Shown one piece after another: positions 37,919-46,633 of a DNA stretch of 64,000 nt. Origin of the DNA: TA-21 sp035620895 (GTDB lineage Archaea; Thermoproteota; Nitrososphaeria; Nitrososphaerales; Nitrososphaeraceae); contig DASPFY010000009.1 in the NCBI GenBank assembly GCA_035620895.1, forward strand, positions 124,001-188,000, in the 5' to 3' direction. The translations under genes were made by a program, and so were the position numbers. Below the pieces are notes generated by a model. That model made no database searches. It saw only the letters and a program-made list of their open reading frames with translations, and was not told where the DNA came from. Position 1 is the stretch's first letter; every line of letters starts with the position of its first letter.

Positions 37919-39835
37919 ATGAAAACCGATCTACCTTACTACTCCCAAATAGTATCTATAATAGGAACAATAAGAAGGATGAGATGGAATTTAGATTTTA
38001 CTTATTTCAGAAAGTGGATAGTGATTGGCTTTCTATTAGGAATTGTGGCTGGTCTAGGTTCAATAGGGCTTTTTCTTTCCGTTGAATTTTTTACAGGTTT
38101 ATTTCTTCATTTAGGAACAGGATATTCTCCTCCTTTACCAGGGGGCTTTCAAGACAGCTACAGTTATGATGTATTTATCGAGAGGCCTTGGTTATTCCCA
38201 CTGATAGCTGGTTTTGGAGGCTTGTTAGTTGGGTTGATTACAACTAGGTTTTCGCCGGAATCAGAAGGACATGGCACAGATGCTGTAATCGATGCATATC
38301 ATCACAAAAGTGGCAATATAAGAGCCCGAGTTCCTCTTGTGAAGGCTGTTGCTTCCTCCATCACATTAGGAAGTGGCGGAAGCGGAGGAACTGAAGGACC
38401 CGCCGGACAGATTGCAGGAGGCTTTGGATCACTAATAGGCAAACTATTCAAACTTGATGAGGATGAACGAAGGATTGCAGTTGCCGCCGGCCTTGGAGCA
38501 GGCATAGGAAGTATATTTAAGATTCCACTGGGAGGTGCCGTCTTTAGTGCTGAAGTTTTATACAGAAGAGATTTCGAAATTAGAGCCTTAATACCTGGAC
38601 TAGTAGCCTCTGTAACAGGTTACACTGTATTTGGATTCGTGTTTGGATGGGATCGTCTATTCTCAATTCCTTTTGATCTCGTGAAATACACAAATCCGGT
38701 TTCACTCATACTCTATGCCATTGTGGGACTTGTCTCGGCTCTGGTTAGTGTGGGATGGGTAAAGACTTTCTATTCAATATCAGATTATTTCAGCAAAATT
38801 CGATTCCCAAAATATTTGAAACCAGCTATAGGAGGCGTTCTAGTAGGGATAATTGGAATCGTATTTCCTCAAGTTTTAGGCACTTCATATGGATGGCTAC
38901 AGATAGCTATTAACGAGGATTACACATTAATGCCTCTGTACATTCTAGGCGCTGTAATCGTGTTTAAGATCTTGGCAACATCACTGACAATAGGTTCTGG
39001 TGGAAGCGCGGGTGTCTTCGGACCTTCGATGGTGATCGGAGGGCTCCTCGGTGCATTCGTTGGTACAGCATTTCACTTATTGGGATTATTTACATGGATA
39101 GATGTTTCTTCGGTAACCATTGTGGGAATGGTATCATTCTTTGGGGCCACTGCAAAAACTCCAATCTCATCAATTATTATGGGAAGTGAACTAACAGGAG
39201 GTTATGCTCTTTTAGCGCCTATGATGTTGGCCACATTTGTTGCATACATTATGTCCGGACAGCATAATTCTATATTCCGAAGTCAAGTATTAAGTAGGTC
39301 TGAATCACCTGCTCACAGAAGGGAGTATCAAAGAGTGATTCTAGGTGATCATTATGTAAAAGATGTAATGAAAGATGCAGTCAACAAAATGTCCAAAAAT
39401 GTGTCAATCGAAAGAGCTCTTCAAATAATGAATAGAAACAAGAGTAAAATGATCGTTGTAGTAAACGAAAAAGACAGACTTGAGGGAGTCATATACAAAT
39501 ACAATTTATATGAGTTTCCTGAAGAATATCGCAAGTCCATTGTATTAGAAAGCATAATGATAAAGGATCCTTTTTTTGCTTACATGTCTGATTCCCTGCA
39601 CAATGCGCTAGTTAGACTATCGTCTAATGATCTTCAGGAAATGCCTGTCTTATCAGATGAAAATAATAGAGTCATAGGAATTATAACGATCTCCGATTTA
39701 GTAAAACTATATGACAATGAAGTTGATAAGATAATGAAAATAAGGAATCGTTCAAATCTAAATATTGATTTAAGTGATAATGAAATAAATAATAACAAGG
39801 AGAAGGATCATACACAAGATAAGGCCACAAAGTAA
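37919..39835 (+). CDS. ClC-family chloride channel/antiporter with two CBS domains
   Basis: 638 aa. Residues 1-460 are the ClC membrane domain with GSGGSGGTEGPAGQ (residues about 144-158; GxEGP with the gating Glu) and GSGGSAGVFGPSMVIGG (GxFxP). Residues about 478-600 hold a CBS pair (VKDVMKDAVNKM, EMPVLSDENNRVIGIITI) that usually binds adenine nucleotides and tunes gating. The acidic/basic C-terminal tail is species-specific. Same ion-homeostasis block as the two antiporters. Single gene followed by a hairpin. Confidence 0.9.
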   Translation: MKTDLPYYSQIVSIIGTIRRMRWNLDFTYFRKWIVIGFLLGIVAGLGSIGLFLSVEFFTGLFLHLGTGYSPPLPGGFQDSYSYDVFIERPWLFPLIAGFGGLLVGLITTRFSPESEGHGTDAVIDAYHHKSGNIRARVPLVKAVASSITLGSGGSGGTEGPAGQIAGGFGSLIGKLFKLDEDERRIAVAAGLGAGIGSIFKIPLGGAVFSAEVLYRRDFEIRALIPGLVASVTGYTVFGFVFGWDRLFSIPFDLVKYTNPVSLILYAIVGLVSALVSVGWVKTFYSISDYFSKIRFPKYLKPAIGGVLVGIIGIVFPQVLGTSYGWLQIAINEDYTLMPLYILGAVIVFKILATSLTIGSGGSAGVFGPSMVIGGLLGAFVGTAFHLLGLFTWIDVSSVTIVGMVSFFGATAKTPISSIIMGSELTGGYALLAPMMLATFVAYIMSGQHNSIFRSQVLSRSESPAHRREYQRVILGDHYVKDVMKDAVNKMSKNVSIERALQIMNRNKSKMIVVVNEKDRLEGVIYKYNLYEFPEEYRKSIVLESIMIKDPFFAYMSDSLHNALVRLSSNDLQEMPVLSDENNRVIGIITISDLVKLYDNEVDKIMKIRNRSNLNIDLSDNEINNNKEKDHTQDKATK

Positions 39836-39864
39836 CGAGTAGCTCGCAAAGGGTTCACATCTGC

Positions 39865-39890
39865 TTGGTCCCAATAACCAAGTGGGACCA
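39865..39890 (+). terminator. Hairpin 30 nt after the ClC stop codon
   Basis: TGGTCCCA at 39866-39873 and TGGGACCA at 39883-39890 form an 8-bp stem, followed by an A-rich run. It could end or stabilise the ClC transcript. Confidence 0.45.
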
Positions 39891-40080
39891 TTCTAAAAAA
39901 ACCATTTTCTTCATGTTTGACATAATTTATAGTAACGATATATATATATGCTATAGTACATTCTAATGACTTATTTGTCCTTCAGCTTCATCGGGAATCG
40001 CATTGTTAACGATTCGAATCCAATCAAAATCTAGCCATGAGAAAGTACTTTTTGCTCTTCTAATAATAAATAAATCTAAA

Positions 40081-40232
40081 GTTACTAGAATTTTTCAACT
40101 ATGACAGCTATAGATTGTTATCTTCTCTAGCATTACTAGTGTTTGAACATCAACTGTCCTAAAACAAATTAATCTTGAAGTTTCAGTCTAAACAATTCCG
40201 GGCCCAGAGGGATGCGTGACGATATCAGTGCA
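40081..40232 (+). repeat. Long duplicated segment ending in a type B repeat
   Basis: Bases 40081-40214 are about 90 percent identical to 53563-53702, including GACAGCTATAGATTGTTATC and CTAAAACAAATTAATCTTGA. Both copies end in the GGGCCC core, but the tails differ: type B here (GTGACGATATCAGTGC), type A there. The gap 39836-40381 also contains, near 40320-40360, a tRNA T-arm-like stretch. Confidence 0.8.
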
Positions 40233-40381
40233 AAAGGTGGGTTCCCAATGTGGCAAGCTATGAGTTTTTCTTTTTAGCGAATTTGAATCATAACTTGTAC
40301 TTATCCAAGTTAATTCGATCGGGTTCATCGGGATCGAACCCTCCGTCTAGGGTTCTACTAACTCATATTTTAGATGTATTT

Positions 40382-40555
40382 TTAGTAACGATTAGAGATT
40401 AATTGAATACTTGGCTCAGCTAAATTCATTCCTGAGGACGTCGGCAATGGTTCATCTATCACTGTGTTGGTAAAGAGTGGAAGAACGGTATAGAATCCGA
40501 TTGATATTGCAGCCACGGCTATTATAATTAATATAATAATCTTTTTTTTATTCAT
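40382..40555 (-). CDS. 57-aa membrane-anchored peptide next to DM13 gene
   Basis: MNKKKIIILIIIAVAAISIG starts a single helix, then LPLFTNTVIDEPLPTS. The latter block is like the segment that precedes DM13 domains in many secreted proteins, so this is either a companion peptide or the detached N-terminus of a second DM13 protein. It starts 20 nt after the DM13 stop on the same strand, so co-transcription is likely. Confidence 0.5.
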   Translation of the reverse strand: MNKKKIIILIIIAVAAISIGFYTVLPLFTNTVIDEPLPTSSGMNLAEPSIQLISNRY

Positions 40556-40575
40556 AGATTTCGAATCCTTTCAAG

Positions 40576-41175
40576 TTATGCTAGTTTTGCACTGCCAAAT
40601 AGAGTCGAAAAGGCCTTGCACCAAATGAGCACGGTATTATATTTCGCTAGATCGGTTCCAGAGGGAATTTCATAATTCTGGTTTCCAATGTTGCCTTTCA
40701 GTCTTCCAAGATTGACAATGTCTGAAGCATCCTTACCTGTGGAAAGATAAACATATAGATCTGGTCCGTTAGTAGCTTTTAGATTTTCCAATCTTAGGAA
40801 AGTTCTGCCATCCGCAAGATTGATTACTTTAGCTACACCCTCAGCCTTATGAAAACCATCTCCCGCATCTACAAAATTACCCATTAAAGGTTTTGTGTCC
40901 TTTTGCATGGAAGTCTCGGACATATTTTCATCAACAGTAGAATTTTGCTTTGAAAACTCTTTCATTACCATTTCTTTTTCTTTCTGAGTCATGTTATTAG
41001 CTGCTTGAATCCTTTGTTCCTCGGTCATATTCATAAAGTTCTGAACATCGGATGAAGAAGCAAAGGATAGTTGAGATTTGGTTGTTACTAACATCACTGA
41101 AGAAACTAAGCTGGCAATAATTATCATGCCAAGTATGGTTGTAATTCTTTTCATATTATTCATTTGAACCAACAC
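40576..41175 (-). CDS. Secreted DM13-domain protein
   Basis: 199 aa. Signal helix at about residues 10-32, a helical acidic spacer (MTEEQRIQAANNMTQKEK) and a C-terminal DM13 domain at residues 98-199: GNFVDAGDGFHKAEGVAKVI, LRLENLKATNGPDLYVYLST, and IWCKAFSTLFGSA with the near-invariant Cys. DM13 domains are proposed to take part in redox/electron transfer. ATG at residue 8 is an alternative start. Confidence 0.8.
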   Translation of the reverse strand: MLVQMNNMKRITTILGMIIIASLVSSVMLVTTKSQLSFASSSDVQNFMNMTEEQRIQAANNMTQKEKEMVMKEFSKQNSTVDENMSETSMQKDTKPLMGNFVDAGDGFHKAEGVAKVINLADGRTFLRLENLKATNGPDLYVYLSTGKDASDIVNLGRLKGNIGNQNYEIPSGTDLAKYNTVLIWCKAFSTLFGSAKLA

Positions 41176-41286
41176 ACATTTGTTTTAAAAAGATTTATCC
41201 AAATTAAATCCAAATTTATACAAAAAATTGTAGGGACCTTTTTAAGTTAAATCAGTTTACTTACTGCGTATCGCCATTGACACCGC

Positions 41287-41340
41287 CGGTTCTTACTATA
41301 TGTTTTCTTCAACCACACGGGGGTGATTAATGTAGTTACT
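41287..41340 (-). pseudogene. Orphan C-terminal scrap of a CPA2 antiporter
   Basis: Minus-strand reading gives VTTLITPVWLKKTYSKNR, matching the end of the antiporter at 32719-33951 (ATTLITPVWLKKAYSKEQ). Only about 18 codons remain, directly after the RHH-MEDS gene, so a second antiporter was deleted from here. Confidence 0.65.
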
Positions 41341-41354
41341 TACCTCGAATAAGC

Positions 41355-42092
41355 CTACCTTAAACCTGTAGATGTAATCGCATGCTTAATTATGAGATCA
41401 TGGCAATCCAAGAAACGATTCTCCAGCTCTTCAGGAAGTGATCTATAAAGACATAACACAGTCGTGGGGAATTCAGATTTTTGGATAGTTTCATGAAACT
41501 GTATTTCAATATTATGTGCCTCTTCATATTTGCCTTGTTCTATTAAGGTTTGTTCTAGGATTGGAGTACCAATCATGCTTAACCCAGATTTAGATCTGTC
41601 CTTAGCTATTTCTCTAATATCATCCAATCTCTTCAGGATCGGTTCTATCAAATAAGTTCCTTCAAGAAAATAATCGTCTGCCCTCAAAACCACTATATCT
41701 TGTAACCTGAAAAGTGAATCTATGTTTTTGATCTTGTTAAGAGTTCGTATGAATTCTGGCTCCTCTTTTTTACTGATCAAAAGTACGTTTATTTCATTGT
41801 TATCTATCCCTCTTTTAACGAAATTTAAAACAATCTGTTCAAATTCCCATTTATCATTAAAGGTAATGACAAGTTGATCTGACCCGTTTATTTCTGAGAT
41901 AAATTCCTCGATAGATCCCAATCTATTGTAAATTGCTTCTTGTTTGTCGAGAAATTCGTTAATCATCCTCCTCAATAACTCAGGCTTACTGTACATGCCC
42001 ATACTTTTGGCTTTGGGGCTTTCTAAAAAATTGTCGAGTCTCTTTATCAAAAGCTTCGGGAGATGGATATAGTACCAATCTTTACGTCCCAT
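41355..42092 (-). CDS. RHH DNA-binding protein fused to MEDS sensory domain
   Basis: 245 aa. Residues 1-60 look like a ribbon-helix-helix binder (YYIHLPKLLIKRLDNFLES, SKPELLRRMINEFLD). Residues 65-240 fit the MEDS (DcmR sensory) fold of KaiC-like shape: QLVITFNDKWEFEQIVLNFV, VLLISKKEEPEFI, ILKRLDDIREIAKDRSKSGL. MEDS was defined in methanogen and methylotroph regulators. The ligand is unknown. Its target may be the adjacent DM13 genes or itself. Confidence 0.65.
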   Translation of the reverse strand: MGRKDWYYIHLPKLLIKRLDNFLESPKAKSMGMYSKPELLRRMINEFLDKQEAIYNRLGSIEEFISEINGSDQLVITFNDKWEFEQIVLNFVKRGIDNNEINVLLISKKEEPEFIRTLNKIKNIDSLFRLQDIVVLRADDYFLEGTYLIEPILKRLDDIREIAKDRSKSGLSMIGTPILEQTLIEQGKYEEAHNIEIQFHETIQKSEFPTTVLCLYRSLPEELENRFLDCHDLIIKHAITSTGLR

Positions 42093-42293
42093 AAGTTTAT
42101 TACAGTTGTAAGAATGTAATATGCATTTAATATTTTTTTTCTACACAAAGTATTGAGATTAACCTTGCAGGCACTAATATTACATGCTGGGTTTTTGCTA
42201 TTGCCACTTTGATGGCTCAGATATTTTGTAATAACAACCTTAGAGTGAGGAATAAAAAATTTAAGAGCTTCCATTCTCTATTCACTCAGGCGT

Positions 42294-43514
42294 TTACAGA
42301 AAACGGAAGACTATTGGACAGTTTACAATTATTCCTGCTGAACCGTATGGCCCTCCACCTGGGGAAGTTATCCATCCATCCTGGACAAGTCCCAGTATCT
42401 GGAATTCTTCAGTTACGCGTGATCTATACCCATTATCGATCGCTTCCTTCGTCCATTCTCCTAGATTCACATCCCATAGGGGGCTATAGTCTGTTGCGAT
42501 AGTAGGAATTCCACCTAAAACATTTAGTGGAGATCCTTCGCCCATTATGGCACTGTTAAGACCTTGTCTTTGTGGATTATCTACTCCCGTTGGACCATTC
42601 GCTGTCACAAATATTCGTTCAACTGCACTGAAAGCACTATCGTCATTACCGACAGCTATAACAGCCAACTTTGGAGCTAAGGTTGCTTTTTCAAGAGCGG
42701 CAGCAAGTGGCACACTGGCATCCAAACTTAGATATAATACTGGGCGAGCAAAGCTAAAGCCTGCTGTTAGAGATAGAGTAACTGTACCTTCTTTAGGACA
42801 AATTTTGACTACTTTGTCGTGCACTATAGAGTAATCTGGATTTCCATCACAGAAGGCGTCAAGCTCTGATTCTCCCACATTAGAGGCGACTATAGGAGCA
42901 TTATAAACATGGTCTGCTGCGTTCCTTACTAGAACCAAGGGAGTATAGTCAGAGTCACCTCTTGAACCTGGATCCGCTTTAGCAGGCGGGAAGGGATTTT
43001 CTTCACCAGCTGTTACCTGATGCTCAGGGCCAAAATCTACTGTTCCGTTTTCAAATATCAATGTATTGTTTGTACCAACATTAGCAACACGAGTCCCCAT
43101 GGCCGAATAAGTGAGCTTCGGTGACCAATTAAGGCCAAGGGCTTCGGCATTTCCTTTATCTGTTGTGTCCGTAATTACATACCATACTGTTTCCCCCGTT
43201 ATTAACTGACCCTTGTACAGTGGTAAGGTAACAGTACTAGCGTTGATGTCAACTGGACCTGATCTCAGCAATTGTAGCGGACCTATAAATGATGGATTGA
43301 CTTCTGATGGCGCAGGTCCAAAATATGTGAGGGGAATATCAACACCTATTGATGGTGGGGCTGGAGCTACATCTACATCCTGTTCTTCTTGGGCTGCTGC
43401 AATCAATGATGTATTTGTAATAAATCCTGACATGATTACCACAATTACAACAGTACCAATCATCAGTATCTTTTTTCGATTTGTTAGGTTGGACATTGAA
43501 AGTATGGACTTCAA
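42294..43514 (-). CDS. Large secreted protein of unknown function
   Basis: 406 aa. Signal helix at residues 15-37 (ILMIGTVVIVVIMSGFI). The mature protein is beta-rich with the blocks GETVWYVITDTTDKGNAEAL, MGTRVANVGTN, LDAFCDGNPD and GWITSPGGGPYGSAGIIVNC. I believe it belongs to a secreted family shared with soil bacteria (DUF7482-like), unproven. Two Cys could pair. Codon use is like that of its neighbours. Confidence 0.65.
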   Translation of the reverse strand: MKSILSMSNLTNRKKILMIGTVVIVVIMSGFITNTSLIAAAQEEQDVDVAPAPPSIGVDIPLTYFGPAPSEVNPSFIGPLQLLRSGPVDINASTVTLPLYKGQLITGETVWYVITDTTDKGNAEALGLNWSPKLTYSAMGTRVANVGTNNTLIFENGTVDFGPEHQVTAGEENPFPPAKADPGSRGDSDYTPLVLVRNAADHVYNAPIVASNVGESELDAFCDGNPDYSIVHDKVVKICPKEGTVTLSLTAGFSFARPVLYLSLDASVPLAAALEKATLAPKLAVIAVGNDDSAFSAVERIFVTANGPTGVDNPQRQGLNSAIMGEGSPLNVLGGIPTIATDYSPLWDVNLGEWTKEAIDNGYRSRVTEEFQILGLVQDGWITSPGGGPYGSAGIIVNCPIVFRFL

Positions 43515-43616
43515 ATATAATATATAAGAATTAGGGCTTACCTGTTCCTTACTGTAAGCCAGGAAACTTACAGAATTGGTTTATCTGATATTCAGATCCT
43601 CAATTGTTATCTGAAA

Positions 43617-44027
43617 TTAGTCAATTACTCCCCAATAATTTTTTGTTATGAATTCTACGAGGTTACCAGCAGGATCTCTAAAATAAATTGATCTAGATTT
43701 GATACTATTCATCCATTCTATTTCTTTTTCGATTTGAATGTTACCTTCTACTAGCAATTTCTTTGCATTCTCATATTCCTCCGATCCGATCTCAAAAGCT
43801 ATGTGAACCATTGATGGTGGAGTGGGTGCTCCATGATTAGTATCCTTTTCAGTTGCTGTTCTCTCATAATTAAAAATTAGAAGCATATTCTTATCTGTCT
43901 TTAAAAATATGTGTCGTCCCTTTTGCTCAGAGACAAATTCTAAACCTAATTTCTCAACATAAAATTCCTTCATTTTTTCTAAATTAGATGAATAAATGGA
44001 AGTTTCAACAATCTTTCTAAATTTCAT
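43617..44027 (-). CDS. VOC/glyoxalase-superfamily protein
   Basis: 136 aa, two beta-alpha-beta-beta-beta modules: FRKIVETSIYSSNLEKMKEF to KLGLEFV, and VHIAFEIGSEEYENAKKLL to RSIYFRDPAGNLVEFI. The DPAGNLVE ending supplies the metal-ligand Glu; His78 region (MVHIAFE) the second ligand. Typical single-domain length. Could be a glyoxalase I or dioxygenase-like detoxification enzyme. Confidence 0.8.
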   Translation of the reverse strand: MKFRKIVETSIYSSNLEKMKEFYVEKLGLEFVSEQKGRHIFLKTDKNMLLIFNYERTATEKDTNHGAPTPPSMVHIAFEIGSEEYENAKKLLVEGNIQIEKEIEWMNSIKSRSIYFRDPAGNLVEFITKNYWGVID

Positions 44028-44223
44028 ACCACACTATGGAAATAAGGTATAGTAAAGTGTTTGGCGATTATATTGGATTTTGTAATTTATAGGAACTAAA
44101 TCTTTACTGTTAAGAAGCAAATTTAGTTCCGGCTAATTGCAAACGCGAATTTAATATGTTTTTGGCATAATCTCTAATCACCATACCAATTACGAAACTC
44201 CCATAAGAGCACTAATATAGGAA

Positions 44224-44292
44224 TGGCCGTAGGTTTGTGAATCATTTTTGACATAATTTTCGGGCCCGGAGGGTTTAATGACAAATATGTCA
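44224..44292 (+). repeat. Long-form dispersed repeat, tail type C
   Basis: Upstream arm from 44231, core TCGGGCCCGGAGGG at 44260-44273, and the stem TGACA/TGTCA at 44279-44292. Confidence 0.8.
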
Positions 44293-44507
44293 CTAATTGG
44301 GACTCGTCGGATGCCCATTGTTTACAGTATGAATCCATATTATTAGAAAGTTTTGCCACTTCTCTAGAAGGATCACCTGTGTTTTCAAAAAATAGTGGAA
44401 TTTAGAGTTCGCCTAAGCAGAATTTTGGAGTGATTTGGTGATTGATTTACGGAAGGCAAATTATGGTGATACTAATTGGTAGTATTTTGATAATCAAGGA
44501 TCTTAGA

Positions 44508-45023
44508 CTAGTGCACAATCATAACAGGACACTTGGCTTCTTCGGCAATTTTTCTGGAAACACTTCCAAGTGTCTTTATTTTCTGAATTCCTTTTAAGGA
44601 GATAGCTCCAACCACAATCAGGTCCACTTTTTCACTGAAAGCAAAATCTTTTATCTGTTGATTTGGTTTGCCTACCAACACCTGTGTAACAATTGAAATT
44701 CCTTTTGTCTCAAGATTTTTCGTTCTCTCAGAGAGCAGTTGTATTGTTTTCATCTTCAGTTCATGATACATCTTTTTCAGGTGTTCTTTAGAGCTTATAG
44801 TTTCTATGCCTGGTGGAGTAATTTTCATTCCATAATCAAATGATGGAGGCAGGTGAATTTCTTCAAGCACATACAATATGAATACCTTTACTATTGAATT
44901 TTCACTTCTGCATAGTTTAGCGATTCTCATAGCCTGATCCAATGCATGACATGAAGGTAAGGAAAAGTCGTAGGGGACCAAGATCTTCTGATATGGTGAA
45001 GTCATTTGATAAGTAATGGACAA
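44508..45023 (-). CDS. Universal stress protein, long form
   Basis: 171 aa. Usp core ILVPYDFSLPSCHALDQAM, variable insert (residues 60-100), then VVGAISLKGIQKIKTLGSVS and CPVMIVH. The motif is GAISLKG instead of GSRGLxG, so the phosphate loop lacks one glycine and ATP binding is doubtful. The same variant occurs in the dead copy at 53828. Confidence 0.8.
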   Translation of the reverse strand: MSITYQMTSPYQKILVPYDFSLPSCHALDQAMRIAKLCRSENSIVKVFILYVLEEIHLPPSFDYGMKITPPGIETISSKEHLKKMYHELKMKTIQLLSERTKNLETKGISIVTQVLVGKPNQQIKDFAFSEKVDLIVVGAISLKGIQKIKTLGSVSRKIAEEAKCPVMIVH

Positions 45024-45155
45024 TGGTCTATTATAAATGACATTTTTAGTAGCAATTAATTAAAGTTAGTGTCAAAAACATGTGAAATTAGCCAGAAACA
45101 AAATAATCCATAACATAAGGGTAACTACAATAGCAAAATACTGCCAATATTACTT

Positions 45156-45165
45156 CCCCCCCCCC
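45156..45165 (+). repeat. C10 homopolymer within a remnant
   Basis: Ten consecutive C in an AT-rich gap. In one frame it joins KYCQYYFPPP to AAVTVLVIVLKKPKLQL, a membrane-helix tail, so the tract may once have been coding. The gap 45024-45974 otherwise holds no gene that I can support. Confidence 0.5.
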
Positions 45166-45974
45166 GCTGCAGTAACAGTACTTGTTATTGTGTTAAAGAA
45201 ACCAAAGCTACAATTGAGAATGTATCGTATTAGGTTTTCTAAAAATAAATAAATCTAGTGTTATTGGTACCAATAGTGATCCTATCGCCAAGGCTATTAT
45301 CGGATATAATGGTTAAAATTTCTAATTCCATTGATATTTCGTTCAGTATTTTTCTAAAAGTATCTATAAACATCGCATCTACGGTATCATAATTTTCTAT
45401 CTTTATTGATATGTATATTTTTCTTTACACTTGATAAAAAATACAACTTGCACGACATTGAAATGGAATCTTGTAAATGTCTAATTATTAAGAGGAGACA
45501 AAAACGCCAAAAATCAACTTTTATAATTTTGAATAGCTAATTGATTTACATATATTGATATTGCATAAGTTGAGTGCCGAGAATCTTAATTCTTTGCGCG
45601 GGAACCATAGTAGTTTCAACTTGACTACTTGCACGTTACTAGTTACTAGAAGTAATATGGGTTAAATCATACAAGCAGTAATGTACGAAAGCCCAATTCT
45701 ACCGTCCGAACTTTTTAAGCAATTTTACAGTAGGTAAACTGTAACTTGATAAGACAGTATCCGAAGTGATAAAAATTATTCCAAACTACACTAATTCATA
45801 ATCCAGATATCCTTGGCTTGGCTTCACCGATCAGATATCAGTATATAGAATATGACAAGTATATCTACAAACGGAACTTGATTTATATATTATGAAGGCT
45901 CATATTATTTTGTGTGGGGGTTTACGATATACCTTTTGCACTTGACCGATTATCTGCAAGGAAGAAAAAACAAA

Positions 45975-46052
45975 ATGAAGTGCAGATTATGTGGAGCTGT
46001 GTTCAAAAGTGAGACCGAGTTAGATATTCATATTAGGACGGATCACAAGTAA
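45975..46052 (+). CDS. 25-aa C2H2 zinc-finger microprotein
   Basis: MKCRLCGAVFKSETELDIHI ending RTDHK: a single classical finger, C-x2-C-x12-H-x4-H, and nothing else. AGGAAG lies 12 nt before the ATG. A TATA box (TTTATATAT at 45882) would place transcription start near the in-frame GTG at 45912, giving a 46-aa form with a hydrophobic start. Single-finger microproteins are known in archaea and usually bind DNA or partners. Confidence 0.55.
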   Translation: MKCRLCGAVFKSETELDIHIRTDHK

Positions 46053-46180
46053 ATCTATGCCACATTAGAACTAGATTTTTCTTTTTTCAAACAAGGAGAT
46101 ATCAAATTTTAGCTATCTGAAAAGCAGCATTCATCTTTTTGGGTAGGTTGGGCGAGCTCATAGGATAAATCTTTATGACT

Positions 46181-46546
46181 TTAACATTCATAGTAATATC
46201 CTAAGATAATGTCTACTGTTTCAGATAAACTGGTGTTGCTTTTTATCAGGACTATAACAGCACAATCCGTTTCATAGATTATCAATATTCTAATTCGATC
46301 AGTTTCGTAAATAGTCCATTTTAATGGACCAGTTATAGTGCTCATGTCAGTTTTGCCTTTATTTTCGAGTTTGTCCTGCAGCTTATAGAAAATACTATCA
46401 ACAAAATTTCTTGTTATGTTGGCATTCTTAGCTATACTCAGGTTCTCCATTTGATTCTCCTTATCTGGTGTAAATGTAAAAACAGCAAGTATATCGTCTT
46501 CGACTTCTACTAAATGTTTTATCTTGTGGTACTTGACGTCTAACAT
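46181..46546 (-). CDS. Hypothetical protein, paralogue of 32189-32563
   Basis: 121 aa, alignable over its full length with the other copy (KIKHLVEVEDDILAVFTF, ENLSIAKNANITRNFVD, VIVLIKSNTSLSETVDIILG). Lies 87 bp downstream of the NhaD/ArsB-type transporter on the same strand, so it is probably co-transcribed. A regulatory or accessory role for cation antiport is inferred only from the shared neighbourhood. Confidence 0.65.
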   Translation of the reverse strand: MLDVKYHKIKHLVEVEDDILAVFTFTPDKENQMENLSIAKNANITRNFVDSIFYKLQDKLENKGKTDMSTITGPLKWTIYETDRIRILIIYETDCAVIVLIKSNTSLSETVDIILGYYYEC

Positions 46547-46633
46547 AACTTTCGACTGTAAAATCTGAGTCGGCGTTACTAAAAAATATTATTGATACTT
46601 ACTTATCGCAATCGACTTATAGAGATAGTACAG

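Noticed and set aside
44174..44359. 61-codon minus-strand frame
   Set aside because: Lies across a dispersed repeat copy; composition follows the repeat.
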